From contig JAUWWJ010000111.1 in assembly GCA_030616935.1 (NCBI GenBank), positions 1 to 5,961 on the forward strand: DNA of 5,961 bases, given 5' to 3'. Shown here piece after piece: positions 1 to 5,696 of this stretch. The DNA comes from Planctomycetaceae bacterium (GTDB lineage: Bacteria > Planctomycetota > Planctomycetia > Pirellulales > UBA1268). Every line of letters begins with the position of its first letter. Within the stretch, counting starts at the first letter, position 1. The notes below the pieces were generated by a model. It was not told where the DNA came from. It saw only the letters and a program-made list of their open reading frames with translations, and made no database searches. The position numbers and the translations under genes were made by a program.

Positions 1-193
1 CTTCTGGCACCTCGAGCCGCCGAGCAATCCAGTCGGTTGTCATTAATGCTGCAACGGTAATATTCAGCACCTGAACTGTTGGCTGAAATCCAATCTGGCC
101 AGCCAGTCGCTCGAGCATATTTCGCAGCGCATGTTCCGACAACTTCCCTGTGACGAAATGAACACGTTCTCCGGTAAGCGAGGCATCTATCAT
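1..193 (-). CDS. DUF6513 / dihydropteroate synthase-related protein, N-terminal fragment
   Basis: Partial gene. The ATG is at 193-191 and the reading frame is open for 64 codons to the left edge, so only the N-terminus is present. The translation contains HFVTGKLSEHALR (residues 12-24) and ITVAALMTTDWIARRLEVP (45-63). This is the characteristic opening of the DUF6513 domain that precedes a pterin-binding (dihydropteroate synthase-like) domain in archaeal and planctomycete/methylotroph proteins. From family knowledge these proteins belong to the tetrahydromethanopterin (H4MPT) biosynthesis and C1-transfer gene set; the exact reaction of the bacterial members is not settled. The pterin-binding domain itself lies outside the window. 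I see no Shine-Dalgarno sequence before the ATG, which is not unusual in Planctomycetes. The gene is divergent from the DUF447 gene, another member of the same set, and this supports the call. Confidence 0.8.
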   Translation of the reverse strand, partial: MIDASLTGERVHFVTGKLSEHALRNMLERLAGQIGFQPTVQVLNITVAALMTTDWIARRLEVPE

Positions 194-289
194 GAAACCA
201 GTGTAAACTCAAAAAGTGTTTTGATTTCAACATCTCAAAAAACAGTTTGTTTCTGTTCTTTCCGACGATCTCAATGAGGTTTAGTTCCT
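194..289. promoter_or_regulatory. Divergent intergenic region with TCAAAA/TTTTGA motif cluster
   Basis: This 96-bp A+T-rich spacer must hold the promoters of both divergent genes. CTCAAAA occurs at 208-214 and again at 234-240. TTTTGA at 219-224 forms an inverted repeat with each: TCAAAA-AGTG-TTTTGA (209-224) and TTTTGA-N10-TCAAAA (219-240). A further small inverted repeat, AACAG(241-245)-N7-CTGTT(253-257), follows. On the minus strand TTGAAA (230-225), 17 bp, TTTACA (207-202) is a weak promoter candidate that would give an almost leaderless transcript for the DUF6513 gene. On the plus strand, GAGG at 276-279 lies 10 bases before the GTG of DUF447. The promoter and operator assignments are inference. 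Confidence 0.35.
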
Positions 290-871
290 GTGATTCTCGA
301 AGGCCTTCTTACAACGAGAACAGAAGACGGTGATGTCCATATCGCCGCGATGGGCCCTGAAGTAGTGGACTCTCGATCCTTGACTCACCTCACACTCAAG
401 CCGTTCCAAGGCAGCAGAACAGGCCGCCTGCTTATGTCTCAGCCAGAGGGCGTCTTCCACCTCACTGATAATGTTTTACTCTTTGCTCAGGCGGTCACTG
501 GCGTGCCCTACAACCAGCCTCAAACTCGTTCGGCTGAAACGGTCAATGGCTGGATCCTTGAAGATGCCTGCGAAGCGTTTGAGTTCCGCATAGAACAAGC
601 AGATACAACCGGAGAACGCTGCCGACTGCATGCACATATACAAAAGTCACACCTCATTCGCCCGTTCAGAGGCTTCAACAGGGCTGCGCACGCCGTGATT
701 GAAGCCGCCATTCTCTTTAGCAGACTTCATCTACTTGATCCCGAGGAAGTTCAACACCAGCTTGAAACACTTCAATCACTCGTCACAAAAACGGCAGGTG
801 AACAAGAGCGACAAGCTTTTGATCTCATTTTTGATCAGACTATGAAGCGATCCTGCAAGCCAACAACTTAG
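290..871 (+). CDS. DUF447 family protein (H4MPT-linked C1 gene set)
   Basis: A 193-residue protein of the DUF447 family, whose members adopt a flavin-reductase-like split barrel and occur in archaea, methylotrophs and Planctomycetes alongside H4MPT genes. Recognisable elements are ILEGLLTTRTEDGDVHIAAM followed by GP (residues 2-23), LKPFQGSRTGRLL (36-48), GVFHLTD (54-60), GFNRAAHAVIEAAILFSR (128-145) and TKTAGEQERQAF (167-178). The start is GTG at 290. An in-frame TGA at 275-277 excludes a longer protein, and GAGG at 276-279 serves as a modest ribosome binding site. The biochemical role is unassigned; flavin or pterin handling in the H4MPT pathway is a family-based inference. It is divergent from the DUF6513 gene, and its TAG overlaps the convergent TAA of the DUF3500 gene. 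Length is normal for the family and I see no damage. Confidence 0.85.
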   Translation: MILEGLLTTRTEDGDVHIAAMGPEVVDSRSLTHLTLKPFQGSRTGRLLMSQPEGVFHLTDNVLLFAQAVTGVPYNQPQTRSAETVNGWILEDACEAFEFRIEQADTTGERCRLHAHIQKSHLIRPFRGFNRAAHAVIEAAILFSRLHLLDPEEVQHQLETLQSLVTKTAGEQERQAFDLIFDQTMKRSCKPTT

Positions 872-1953
872 GGCTGGCTTTTCTCACGATCCGTGTGCGG
901 CCTGTCATGCTGACTTTCATAATGAAGCCGAAGAGCATTGAGACCAAAGTTATTTTCCAGTGAATGCCATACTATATGAGCATGATTGGCCTCATTCTGC
1001 GTGTTGTCATATTCGATAATGAATGACGGACCCTGGATTCGATAGTAATGACCTCGGCCCTGCTCAAAACTTCCGGCCCAGGCAAATGACAACTCTTTCC
1101 ATTCATTTTCCGAGACTTCTGCGAGCACGTCATCAGCTAATTCACCGCGAAGCGTCCGTATAATCTGTTCTATTAATCGCCGAAATAACGCCTGCTGCAC
1201 TGGGCTCATCTCTTTTTCAGAAACTCCTTGCGGTACTCCCAAATCCAGCGATGCATCAGGAACCGTCAAAACCTCATCTGGTGCATCCGAAGATATTACC
1301 GATCTCTCTGCATGATTGTCTTGCAGAGAAACAATCAGTTTCCTCGCCATATCCTCTTCAGAGGCAAGCACTCGCTGGCCAGCCCGAGGTCCAGTTCGAA
1401 TTTCTGCTGGACTCGCCCCAAGAAACAGAGGTGTTGCTGCAGCAACAGCCCCAGCCACTGAACTGAAATTAATTGACACATGATGTCCTTCAAGTCGCCA
1501 GCCCCACGGCTCAGTTTCTGACGGAGTACCAAAAACCGAGAACCAGTACTTTTCTGGATCACGGCGATCTTCATTACCTGGACGATCTTTTTCGAGTTCA
1601 CGCAGAACGCTTTCGAGGCTCATGATCGTTGTTGCCTTGAGATACCCCTGGTGACTGAGGCCCGTTTGCAACAGTGCGTAAGCCGCCCGCCGCTGCTGAA
1701 GATTCATTGCTTTCAGTGACAGCCCCAAGCGTTCACGTGGTATGAAGTGCCAATTCATTCGCTCGTCACTCTTGAATGGAAAGCACGCTGCCTTGTGCTG
1801 CTGTTCAGTCAGCAGGCTCAGCCACACCTCTACCTGAGCAACCATTTCCATGTTCACAACGCGGCGGTTCGATTCAGGTGACACATCATGGGCAGAAGCT
1901 GTAACCACACACAAATTCGCAGCAAACAGGAAGGCATGTACCACATAACGCAT
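868..1953 (-). CDS. Secreted DUF3500 domain protein
   Basis: A 361-residue exported protein. Residues 1-21 form a signal peptide with a hydrophobic core and an ASA cleavage site before HDV. The rest is a single DUF3500 domain: WHFIPRERLGL (68-78), LLQTGLSHQGYLKA (94-107), RDPEKYWFSVFG (131-142), PWGWRLEGHHVSINF (149-163), LGASPAEI (178-185), and a C-terminal block with YYRIQGPSFIIEYDNTQNE (303-321) and NHAHIVWHSLENNFG (323-337). The conserved His and Asp/Glu residues (H157, H158, D316, H324, H326) could form a metal or catalytic site, but no activity is established for the family. The ATG at 1953-1951 follows an AGAG-type ribosome binding site about 8 bases upstream. The 127-bp gap to the upstream racemase-like gene holds a possible leader ORF. 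The 3' end overlaps the convergent DUF447 stop by 4 bases. Confidence 0.85.
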   Translation of the reverse strand: MRYVVHAFLFAANLCVVTASAHDVSPESNRRVVNMEMVAQVEVWLSLLTEQQHKAACFPFKSDERMNWHFIPRERLGLSLKAMNLQQRRAAYALLQTGLSHQGYLKATTIMSLESVLRELEKDRPGNEDRRDPEKYWFSVFGTPSETEPWGWRLEGHHVSINFSSVAGAVAAATPLFLGASPAEIRTGPRAGQRVLASEEDMARKLIVSLQDNHAERSVISSDAPDEVLTVPDASLDLGVPQGVSEKEMSPVQQALFRRLIEQIIRTLRGELADDVLAEVSENEWKELSFAWAGSFEQGRGHYYRIQGPSFIIEYDNTQNEANHAHIVWHSLENNFGLNALRLHYESQHDRPHTDREKSQP

Positions 1954-1974
1954 ATCAAAAACTCTCTTTATTCG

Positions 1975-1989
1975 TCTAAGTATCTTAGA
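1975..1989. repeat. Perfect inverted repeat TCTAAG-TAT-CTTAGA
   Basis: A 6-bp perfect inverted repeat with a 3-base loop lies 22 bp upstream of the DUF3500 start, so in the minus-strand RNA it sits in the 5' leader just before the ribosome binding site. It could be a small hairpin or a protein site. It is A+T-rich and weak, and chance cannot be excluded. Confidence 0.25.
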
Positions 1990-2007
1990 AGTGGAATCCG
2001 GGACTGC

Positions 2008-2037
2008 TTAGGCCGACAAAACCGACTCTCTCGGCAT
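2008..2037 (-). CDS. Candidate 9-codon leader ORF upstream of DUF3500 gene
   Basis: On the minus strand the sequence GAGGAGGT (2052-2045) is a near-perfect anti-16S match. It is followed after 8 bases by ATG (2037-2035) and then a short frame encoding MPRESVLSA, ending in TAA (2010-2008). This is the strongest Shine-Dalgarno sequence in the window, and it lies in the gap between the racemase-like gene and DUF3500, 54 bases before the DUF3500 ATG. Two alternative small hairpins use the same 5' arm GCCGA (2035-2031). It can pair with TCGGT (2025-2021, one G.U pair), which is followed directly by TTT, or with TCGGC (2016-2012). This resembles a leader/attenuator layout, but the stems are only about 5 bp and no regulatory codon is repeated. 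Translation and function are inference. Confidence 0.3.
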   Translation of the reverse strand: MPRESVLSA

Positions 2038-2080
2038 CGAGATTACCTCCTCAATGCACCCACGTCATAACAGATTCTTC

Positions 2081-3241
2081 TCAACTCACTCGAAATTTTT
2101 CCAGAACCGTGTCTGTCAGCTTCCCATTGATTCCAGGAACGTCAGGAAGTGTGTAAAAACCATCAACAACACGGACCGGATTTTCCCAGATCTCAAAGAG
2201 CGATTCATAACAACATTCGATCATCGGCGTATTCGTCGTTGCTGCCGCAAGCTGGACATGGACATTCTGCTGTACATTTGTGTGAGGAATGACCTGCAGA
2301 CCATGCGTCTGACCGATCGCGGCAACTTCAAGCCATTCTTCAATTCCGGAAAGTTTTGTTACATCAGCCTGCAGCACACCTGCTGCCTCTTGGGCGATGT
2401 ATTCTCGAAAGCCATACACTGTATAGACCGTTTCCCCAACTGCGATCGGTGTCCGTATTGCTTTGGCAAGTGCAGCGTGCGATCGTACATCAAAGGGGTG
2501 CAGTGGTTCTTCGAGCCACTCGACGTTCAATTCCTCAAGCCGCTTGCCCCATTGAATAGCCGTCTCCAAATCCCAGACTGTATTCACATCAACCATTAAT
2601 TTGATATCGTCACCAATAGCCTGTCGCACTGCCCGCACCCGTTGAAAATCTTCCATTGGATCTGAACGCCCAAGTTTCATTTTAACTGCATCAAATCCTC
2701 GATTGATTATGTGGTGCATGTCATCAATCACCTCGGCAGTTGTCCATGTCAACCAGCCACCGTCGGTGTTGTACGCCTTCACACGATCTTTGACAGGACC
2801 AAGGTGCCGCCACAGCGGCACCTCCTCTACCTTCAACTGGATGTCCCACAGTGCGAGATTCATTGCACAGAGACCAACCTGAGCAACACCAACACGTCCA
2901 ATGAAATGTGTTGTTGCGTGCATGGCTTGCCATGTAGCGTGCCGATCAAAAGCTGGCATACCGAGCACCGCTGGAGCGAAACAATCGTCGATCATCACCT
3001 GCACAGACCGTAAGCCACGAGTGTAATTCCAATTGAATCCGTATCCTGTAATCCCTGCATCGGTCTCAATGGATACATGCAGAAATTCTACGGATTGCAC
3101 GCTGGACTGGCTGTCCGTAATTGTTCTTTGGCCAAGCGGAACATCTACCAAAGCGGTATGAACGCCCGTGATGACTGGGCCCGTCCCGGCCGACGCCTCT
3201 GCCTTGTGTGCTGCCAGGCTCCCATCTCGAGCTGCTGCCAT
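2081..3241 (-). CDS. Mandelate racemase/muconate lactonizing enzyme family protein (enolase superfamily)
   Basis: A 386-residue cytoplasmic enolase-superfamily enzyme, expected to abstract the alpha proton of a carboxylate (often an acid sugar) held on Mg2+. It has an N-terminal capping domain (about 22-145) and a TIM-barrel domain (about 150-370). The catalytic set is complete: KMK (K187/K189), metal ligands D218, E244 and E270, and the D293/H320 dyad, with N220 after D218. Every one of these sits exactly 23 residues after its counterpart in Pseudomonas putida mandelate racemase (K164, K166, D195, N197, E221, E247, D270, H297), placing it in the MR subgroup. Racemase or dehydratase activity and the substrate cannot be read from the motifs. 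The first 20 or so residues (Ala-rich, MAAARDGSLA onward) extend beyond the fold. The ATG at 3241 is well supported by AAGGAG with a 7-base gap. The upstream neighbour is the SUMF1-like gene, 248 bp away. Confidence 0.9.
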   Translation of the reverse strand: MAAARDGSLAAHKAEASAGTGPVITGVHTALVDVPLGQRTITDSQSSVQSVEFLHVSIETDAGITGYGFNWNYTRGLRSVQVMIDDCFAPAVLGMPAFDRHATWQAMHATTHFIGRVGVAQVGLCAMNLALWDIQLKVEEVPLWRHLGPVKDRVKAYNTDGGWLTWTTAEVIDDMHHIINRGFDAVKMKLGRSDPMEDFQRVRAVRQAIGDDIKLMVDVNTVWDLETAIQWGKRLEELNVEWLEEPLHPFDVRSHAALAKAIRTPIAVGETVYTVYGFREYIAQEAAGVLQADVTKLSGIEEWLEVAAIGQTHGLQVIPHTNVQQNVHVQLAAATTNTPMIECCYESLFEIWENPVRVVDGFYTLPDVPGINGKLTDTVLEKFRVS

Positions 3242-3489
3242 TACACCACTCCTTTTATTGAAACGACCCGCCCGAGCACCCTACTGAAAGAATTCCATGA
3301 GAACAAACGAGCCGCAGAAAAACCGAAGGGCTCTCACATTTAGAAATGACATGTTGCAGGCGCACGCATCAGTTACCGTGAGGCCCCTGTTGAACGCTTA
3401 AACATTTCGGAATATTCTGCAGCCCAGCAAAACTTGACGAGCACTTCCTCACACCTGTTTCAGTGGACACTTAGAGGACTCGCCGCTGG
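3242..3489. other. Intergenic region between SUMF1-like and racemase-like genes
   Basis: No coding region is supported in these 248 bp. Reading on the minus strand (direction of both flanking genes), GAGCC (3333-3329) and GGCTC (3313-3309) can form a 5-bp stem with a 15-base loop that contains TTTTT, and a T-rich stretch follows. The inner GAGAGCC-CTTC-GGTTTTT could form a weak, wobble-rich alternative stem ending in the T run (3322-3318). Neither is a convincing terminator. Next to it is the palindrome CATTT-AG-AAATG (3337-3348). No clear -35/-10 pair was found, although the spacing suggests the racemase-like gene has its own promoter here. The Shine-Dalgarno of that gene is at 3254-3249. 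Confidence 0.4.
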
Positions 3490-4707
3490 TTATTCAGCGA
3501 ACCCCAGTTCTTTTGCTTCCTTAGGAAGTGATTCATCCGCAATACCACGTGCACCACGACCCTGTGAAACTCGGTCATTGACGTCAAACTCGATGCTTTC
3601 GATATCTGCCTTCCACCACTGAGATTTCTCTTCGGTCGTAGACGGAATATCAACAGGTCGTACCAGACGCATGCCGATACCCAACGCCGGTTCCTCTGTA
3701 TACCAGAAGGGGCTCTTGGGGAGATTTGGGTCAACGTCTTTCCAGGCTTCATCTTCAGAACCACGCCGTGCCGCCGAGCGGCATTGTGAAGGCTCGTCGA
3801 AATAAGCACCTCCGCGAACCACTCGTGATTCCAGATCTGTTGGCCAACGAATCGATTCATCAGCGGTCACTGGCTGTGGTAACGCAGCCGCACGTGCGTA
3901 GCCATCTTCTGTCATTTCATCGATGACCCATTCTGAAACATTGCCGTGCATATCAAAAAGCCCCCACGGGTTTGGTTTTTTCTCGCCCACGGGATGTGTT
4001 GTGTCGTCAGAATTTTCAACAAACCATGCGTAGTCACCGAAAGAATCTGTGTCATTAAAAGAAAACGGACTCTTCGTGCCAGCACGACAAGCGTATTCCC
4101 ATTCTGCCTCTGCAGGCAAACGGTAGAAGCGACCGGTCAAACCAGTGAGCCACTTTGTGTACTGCCGAGCAGAATACTGGGTCATTGTCACAGCAGGCTG
4201 CTGCGGCTCTTCACCATTTATAAATGTTGTTGTTGGATCATAAAGAGCTGATGGGGCAGTTACTGCATCAACTTCATTTTCTTCTGTTACGAGACGCACA
4301 CCTGAACTCTCAAGTGCTGTAAACAGATCAAGCATACTCATGAAGACCTTGTACTCTTCCCAGGTCACCTCACAAGCACCCATCCAGAATGGAGAAACTG
4401 CTATTTCAACTTGAGGACCTTCAACATCCTCTCGGCCGACTTCATCAGTAGGGCTACCCAGGAGAAATGTACCCGCCGGAACTGGTACCATTTGAAATGT
4501 AACGTCTGAACCAGGAATCGTTTCTTCGTAGGGCACAAGCCATCCATCTTTATGACGTATAGCTGGAGGATTTGTATCAGGTTGCGTATCTCCTGGAACG
4601 AAACCCGGAATTGCTACTTCTGCGGCTAGCGAATGGTTCGCAACATGAAAACTCACTCCCAAACAACAAACTCCAAAAAACAATACTGCTACGTTTTTAC
4701 TTTTCAT
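3490..4707 (-). CDS. Exported SUMF1/FGE-sulfatase-like domain protein (non-canonical)
   Basis: A 405-residue protein from the ATG at 4707, which has AGGG 6 bases upstream and opens a signal peptide (MKSKNVAVLFFGVCCLGVSF, likely cleaved after SLAA at 26-29). The frame stays open to an ATG at 4779, but that would bury the signal peptide. The SUMF1/C-type-lectin-like domain shows VPVPAGTFLLGS (74-85), EVTWEEYKVFM (113-123), PAVTMTQYSARQYTKWL (171-187), RLPAEAEWEYACRAGT (196-211), NPWGLFDMHGNVSEWV (246-261), RVVRGGAYFDEPSQCRSAAR (295-314) and GIGMRLVRP (343-351). Canonical formylglycine-generating enzymes carry a copper-binding Cys pair in the segment after GG(S/A)Y. Here the first position is D304 and only C309 is present, so sulfatase activation is unlikely. 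A roughly 53-residue charged tail (353-405) follows the domain. It probably acts outside the cytoplasmic membrane; role unknown. Confidence 0.85.
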   Translation of the reverse strand: MKSKNVAVLFFGVCCLGVSFHVANHSLAAEVAIPGFVPGDTQPDTNPPAIRHKDGWLVPYEETIPGSDVTFQMVPVPAGTFLLGSPTDEVGREDVEGPQVEIAVSPFWMGACEVTWEEYKVFMSMLDLFTALESSGVRLVTEENEVDAVTAPSALYDPTTTFINGEEPQQPAVTMTQYSARQYTKWLTGLTGRFYRLPAEAEWEYACRAGTKSPFSFNDTDSFGDYAWFVENSDDTTHPVGEKKPNPWGLFDMHGNVSEWVIDEMTEDGYARAAALPQPVTADESIRWPTDLESRVVRGGAYFDEPSQCRSAARRGSEDEAWKDVDPNLPKSPFWYTEEPALGIGMRLVRPVDIPSTTEEKSQWWKADIESIEFDVNDRVSQGRGARGIADESLPKEAKELGFAE

Positions 4708-4750
4708 TCTTTTCCCTATTGCACAAACCTCAACGGCTAAAAACCATTGC

Positions 4751-4779
4751 CTGATACGAAATAGTCTAGCGCAAATCAA
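4751..4779 (-). promoter_or_regulatory. Candidate sigma70-type promoter for SUMF1-like gene
   Basis: On the minus strand TTGATT (4779-4774) is separated by 17 bp from TATCAG (4756-4751); each hexamer matches four of six consensus bases. Transcription would start near 4744, giving a leader of about 35-40 bases before the ATG at 4707. An overlapping alternative is TTGGAT with TAGACT. The rest of the 166-bp gap (4708-4873) holds no gene and no clear terminator for the aquaporin gene. This is motif matching by eye. Confidence 0.25.
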
Positions 4780-4873
4780 TTAACCATCCAATGTCGAAAA
4801 ACCACGGTCTCTTATGAATCGGTTCTTCGCTCCTTACAATCCAGATGTTTTTATGCAGGAACGATTAATCAAA

Positions 4874-5572
4874 TCATATCGCATGATGACGATGAATGAC
4901 TCGGTGGAGTGGTACGGCGAGTAGTGCACCAAGAACGGGGGCAACGAGGTAGACCCACAGAGAGTGAATATCACCAGCTATGATTGCTGGCCCGAGTGAC
5001 CGAGCAGGATTCATCGAAGCTCCACTTATTGGACCTGCAAATAACGCCTCAAAAGCAATCACGGATCCGATGGCAACGCCAGCTAACAAACCCGTTTCTT
5101 TTGCGCCCAAAGAAACGCTCAAGATCACGAGCATCAAAATAAGAGTGAGAATAATTTCTAATACAAAAGCCTGAGAACTGGCCCCACTTGGCACGGTTCC
5201 ACCAAGAGATGCAGCGGCAGGAAAGAGCAATCGCACGGCACCGCTTGCCGTCAGGGCACCTGCGCACTGGGCCGCGATATATCCGGGGGCACGTCGTCCA
5301 TCAAAGCGACCTGAAGCCCAGAATCCAACAGTCACTGCCGGGTTAATGTGAGCCCCAGACACATCACCAAAGGCATAAATCATTGCGAGCACGGTTAAGC
5401 CAAAAGAGAGTGACACGCCAACATGAGTAATATCGCCACCCGTCATTTCATTGACAACAAGTGCGCCAGTTCCAATGAACACGAGGCCAAATGTGCCGCA
5501 GAACTCAGCAACAAGGCACTGAGAAAGAAGCGGTGCAGCTGACGAGGTATCCGCCTTGTCGCTCATGCTCAC
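4874..5572 (-). CDS. MIP-family aquaporin, NIP-like
   Basis: A channel protein of the major intrinsic protein family (about 230 residues, usual length) in the cytoplasmic membrane, with six predicted helices and two half-helices. The family signature AEFCGTF is at 24-30 and the NPA boxes are at 79-81 (SGAHINPAV) and 190-192 (SGASMNPARS), numbering from the most upstream possible start. Alignment to E. coli AqpZ around the NPA boxes places the selectivity-filter residues at F59, A178, A187 and R193 (F/A/A/R). AqpZ has F/H/T/R and GlpF has W/G/F/R. The segment FAGPISGASMNPARSLGPA (180-198) is close to plant nodulin-26-like (NIP) channels, so small neutral solutes beyond water may pass. Three in-frame starts exist: TTG 5578, GTG 5572 and ATG 5566. 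AGAGGG (5586-5581) is best spaced for the GTG, chosen here. Confidence 0.9.
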   Translation of the reverse strand: MSMSDKADTSSAAPLLSQCLVAEFCGTFGLVFIGTGALVVNEMTGGDITHVGVSLSFGLTVLAMIYAFGDVSGAHINPAVTVGFWASGRFDGRRAPGYIAAQCAGALTASGAVRLLFPAAASLGGTVPSGASSQAFVLEIILTLILMLVILSVSLGAKETGLLAGVAIGSVIAFEALFAGPISGASMNPARSLGPAIIAGDIHSLWVYLVAPVLGALLAVPLHRVIHRHHAI

Positions 5573-5607
5573 AAACAATGCCCTCTTTCTTTCATAGCTT
5601 TCAATAA

Positions 5608-5625
5608 CAAGAAATCATCTTCTTG
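5608..5625. repeat. Palindrome CAAGAA-ATCATC-TTCTTG upstream of aquaporin gene
   Basis: A perfect 6-bp inverted repeat with a 6-base centre. It is nested in a second inverted repeat, CTTTCAA (5598-5604) and TTGAAAG (5623-5629). The central ATCATC coincides exactly with the proposed -10 hexamer of the aquaporin promoter, so the element is placed like an operator. As RNA it would be a weak A+T-rich hairpin and a poor terminator for the TPR gene, whose stop codon is about 70 bp upstream. Function is inferred from position only. Confidence 0.35.
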
Positions 5626-5642
5626 AAAGGGCGAGGCGTCAA
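5614..5642 (-). promoter_or_regulatory. Candidate sigma70-type promoter for aquaporin gene
   Basis: On the minus strand TTGACG (5642-5637, five of six consensus bases) is followed after 17 bp by GATGAT (5619-5614, four of six). Transcription would begin near 5607, giving a leader of about 35 bases before the GTG at 5572. The -10 lies in the centre of the palindrome at 5608-5625. Identified by eye. Confidence 0.3.
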
Positions 5643-5696
5643 CAAGGCAAGTCATTCACACTCATCCGTGCCACCTTGGCATGAAAATGTTCACAT

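Noticed and set aside
2054..2599. 181-residue open frame on the plus strand, antisense to the racemase-like gene
   Set aside because: It lies opposite a gene with a complete catalytic motif set, its translation is rich in Cys, Arg and His with no recognisable domain, and no ribosome binding site is evident.
3309..3333. GAGCC/GGCTC hairpin as an intrinsic terminator
   Set aside because: The stem is only 5 bp with a 15-base loop, the T run is inside the loop, and it lies more than 150 bp after the SUMF1-like stop codon.
3471..3860. 129-residue minus-strand frame over the 3' end of the SUMF1-like gene
   Set aside because: A shadow frame of a well-supported gene; composition is atypical and no motif is visible.
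4708..4779. 24-codon upstream extension of the SUMF1-like gene to an ATG at 4779
   Set aside because: It would place 24 residues before a well-formed signal peptide, overlaps the likely promoter, and the internal ATG at 4707 has a good ribosome binding site.
4827..4866. Long-range pairing CGTTCCT with AGGAGCG downstream of the aquaporin gene
   Set aside because: Seven pairs with one wobble across a 22-base loop and no T run after it; too weak to call a terminator.
868..5572. All minus-strand genes as a single functional operon or new defence/metabolic system
   Set aside because: Gaps are 127-248 bp, candidate promoters precede individual genes, and the families have no known common pathway; I would be forcing a story.
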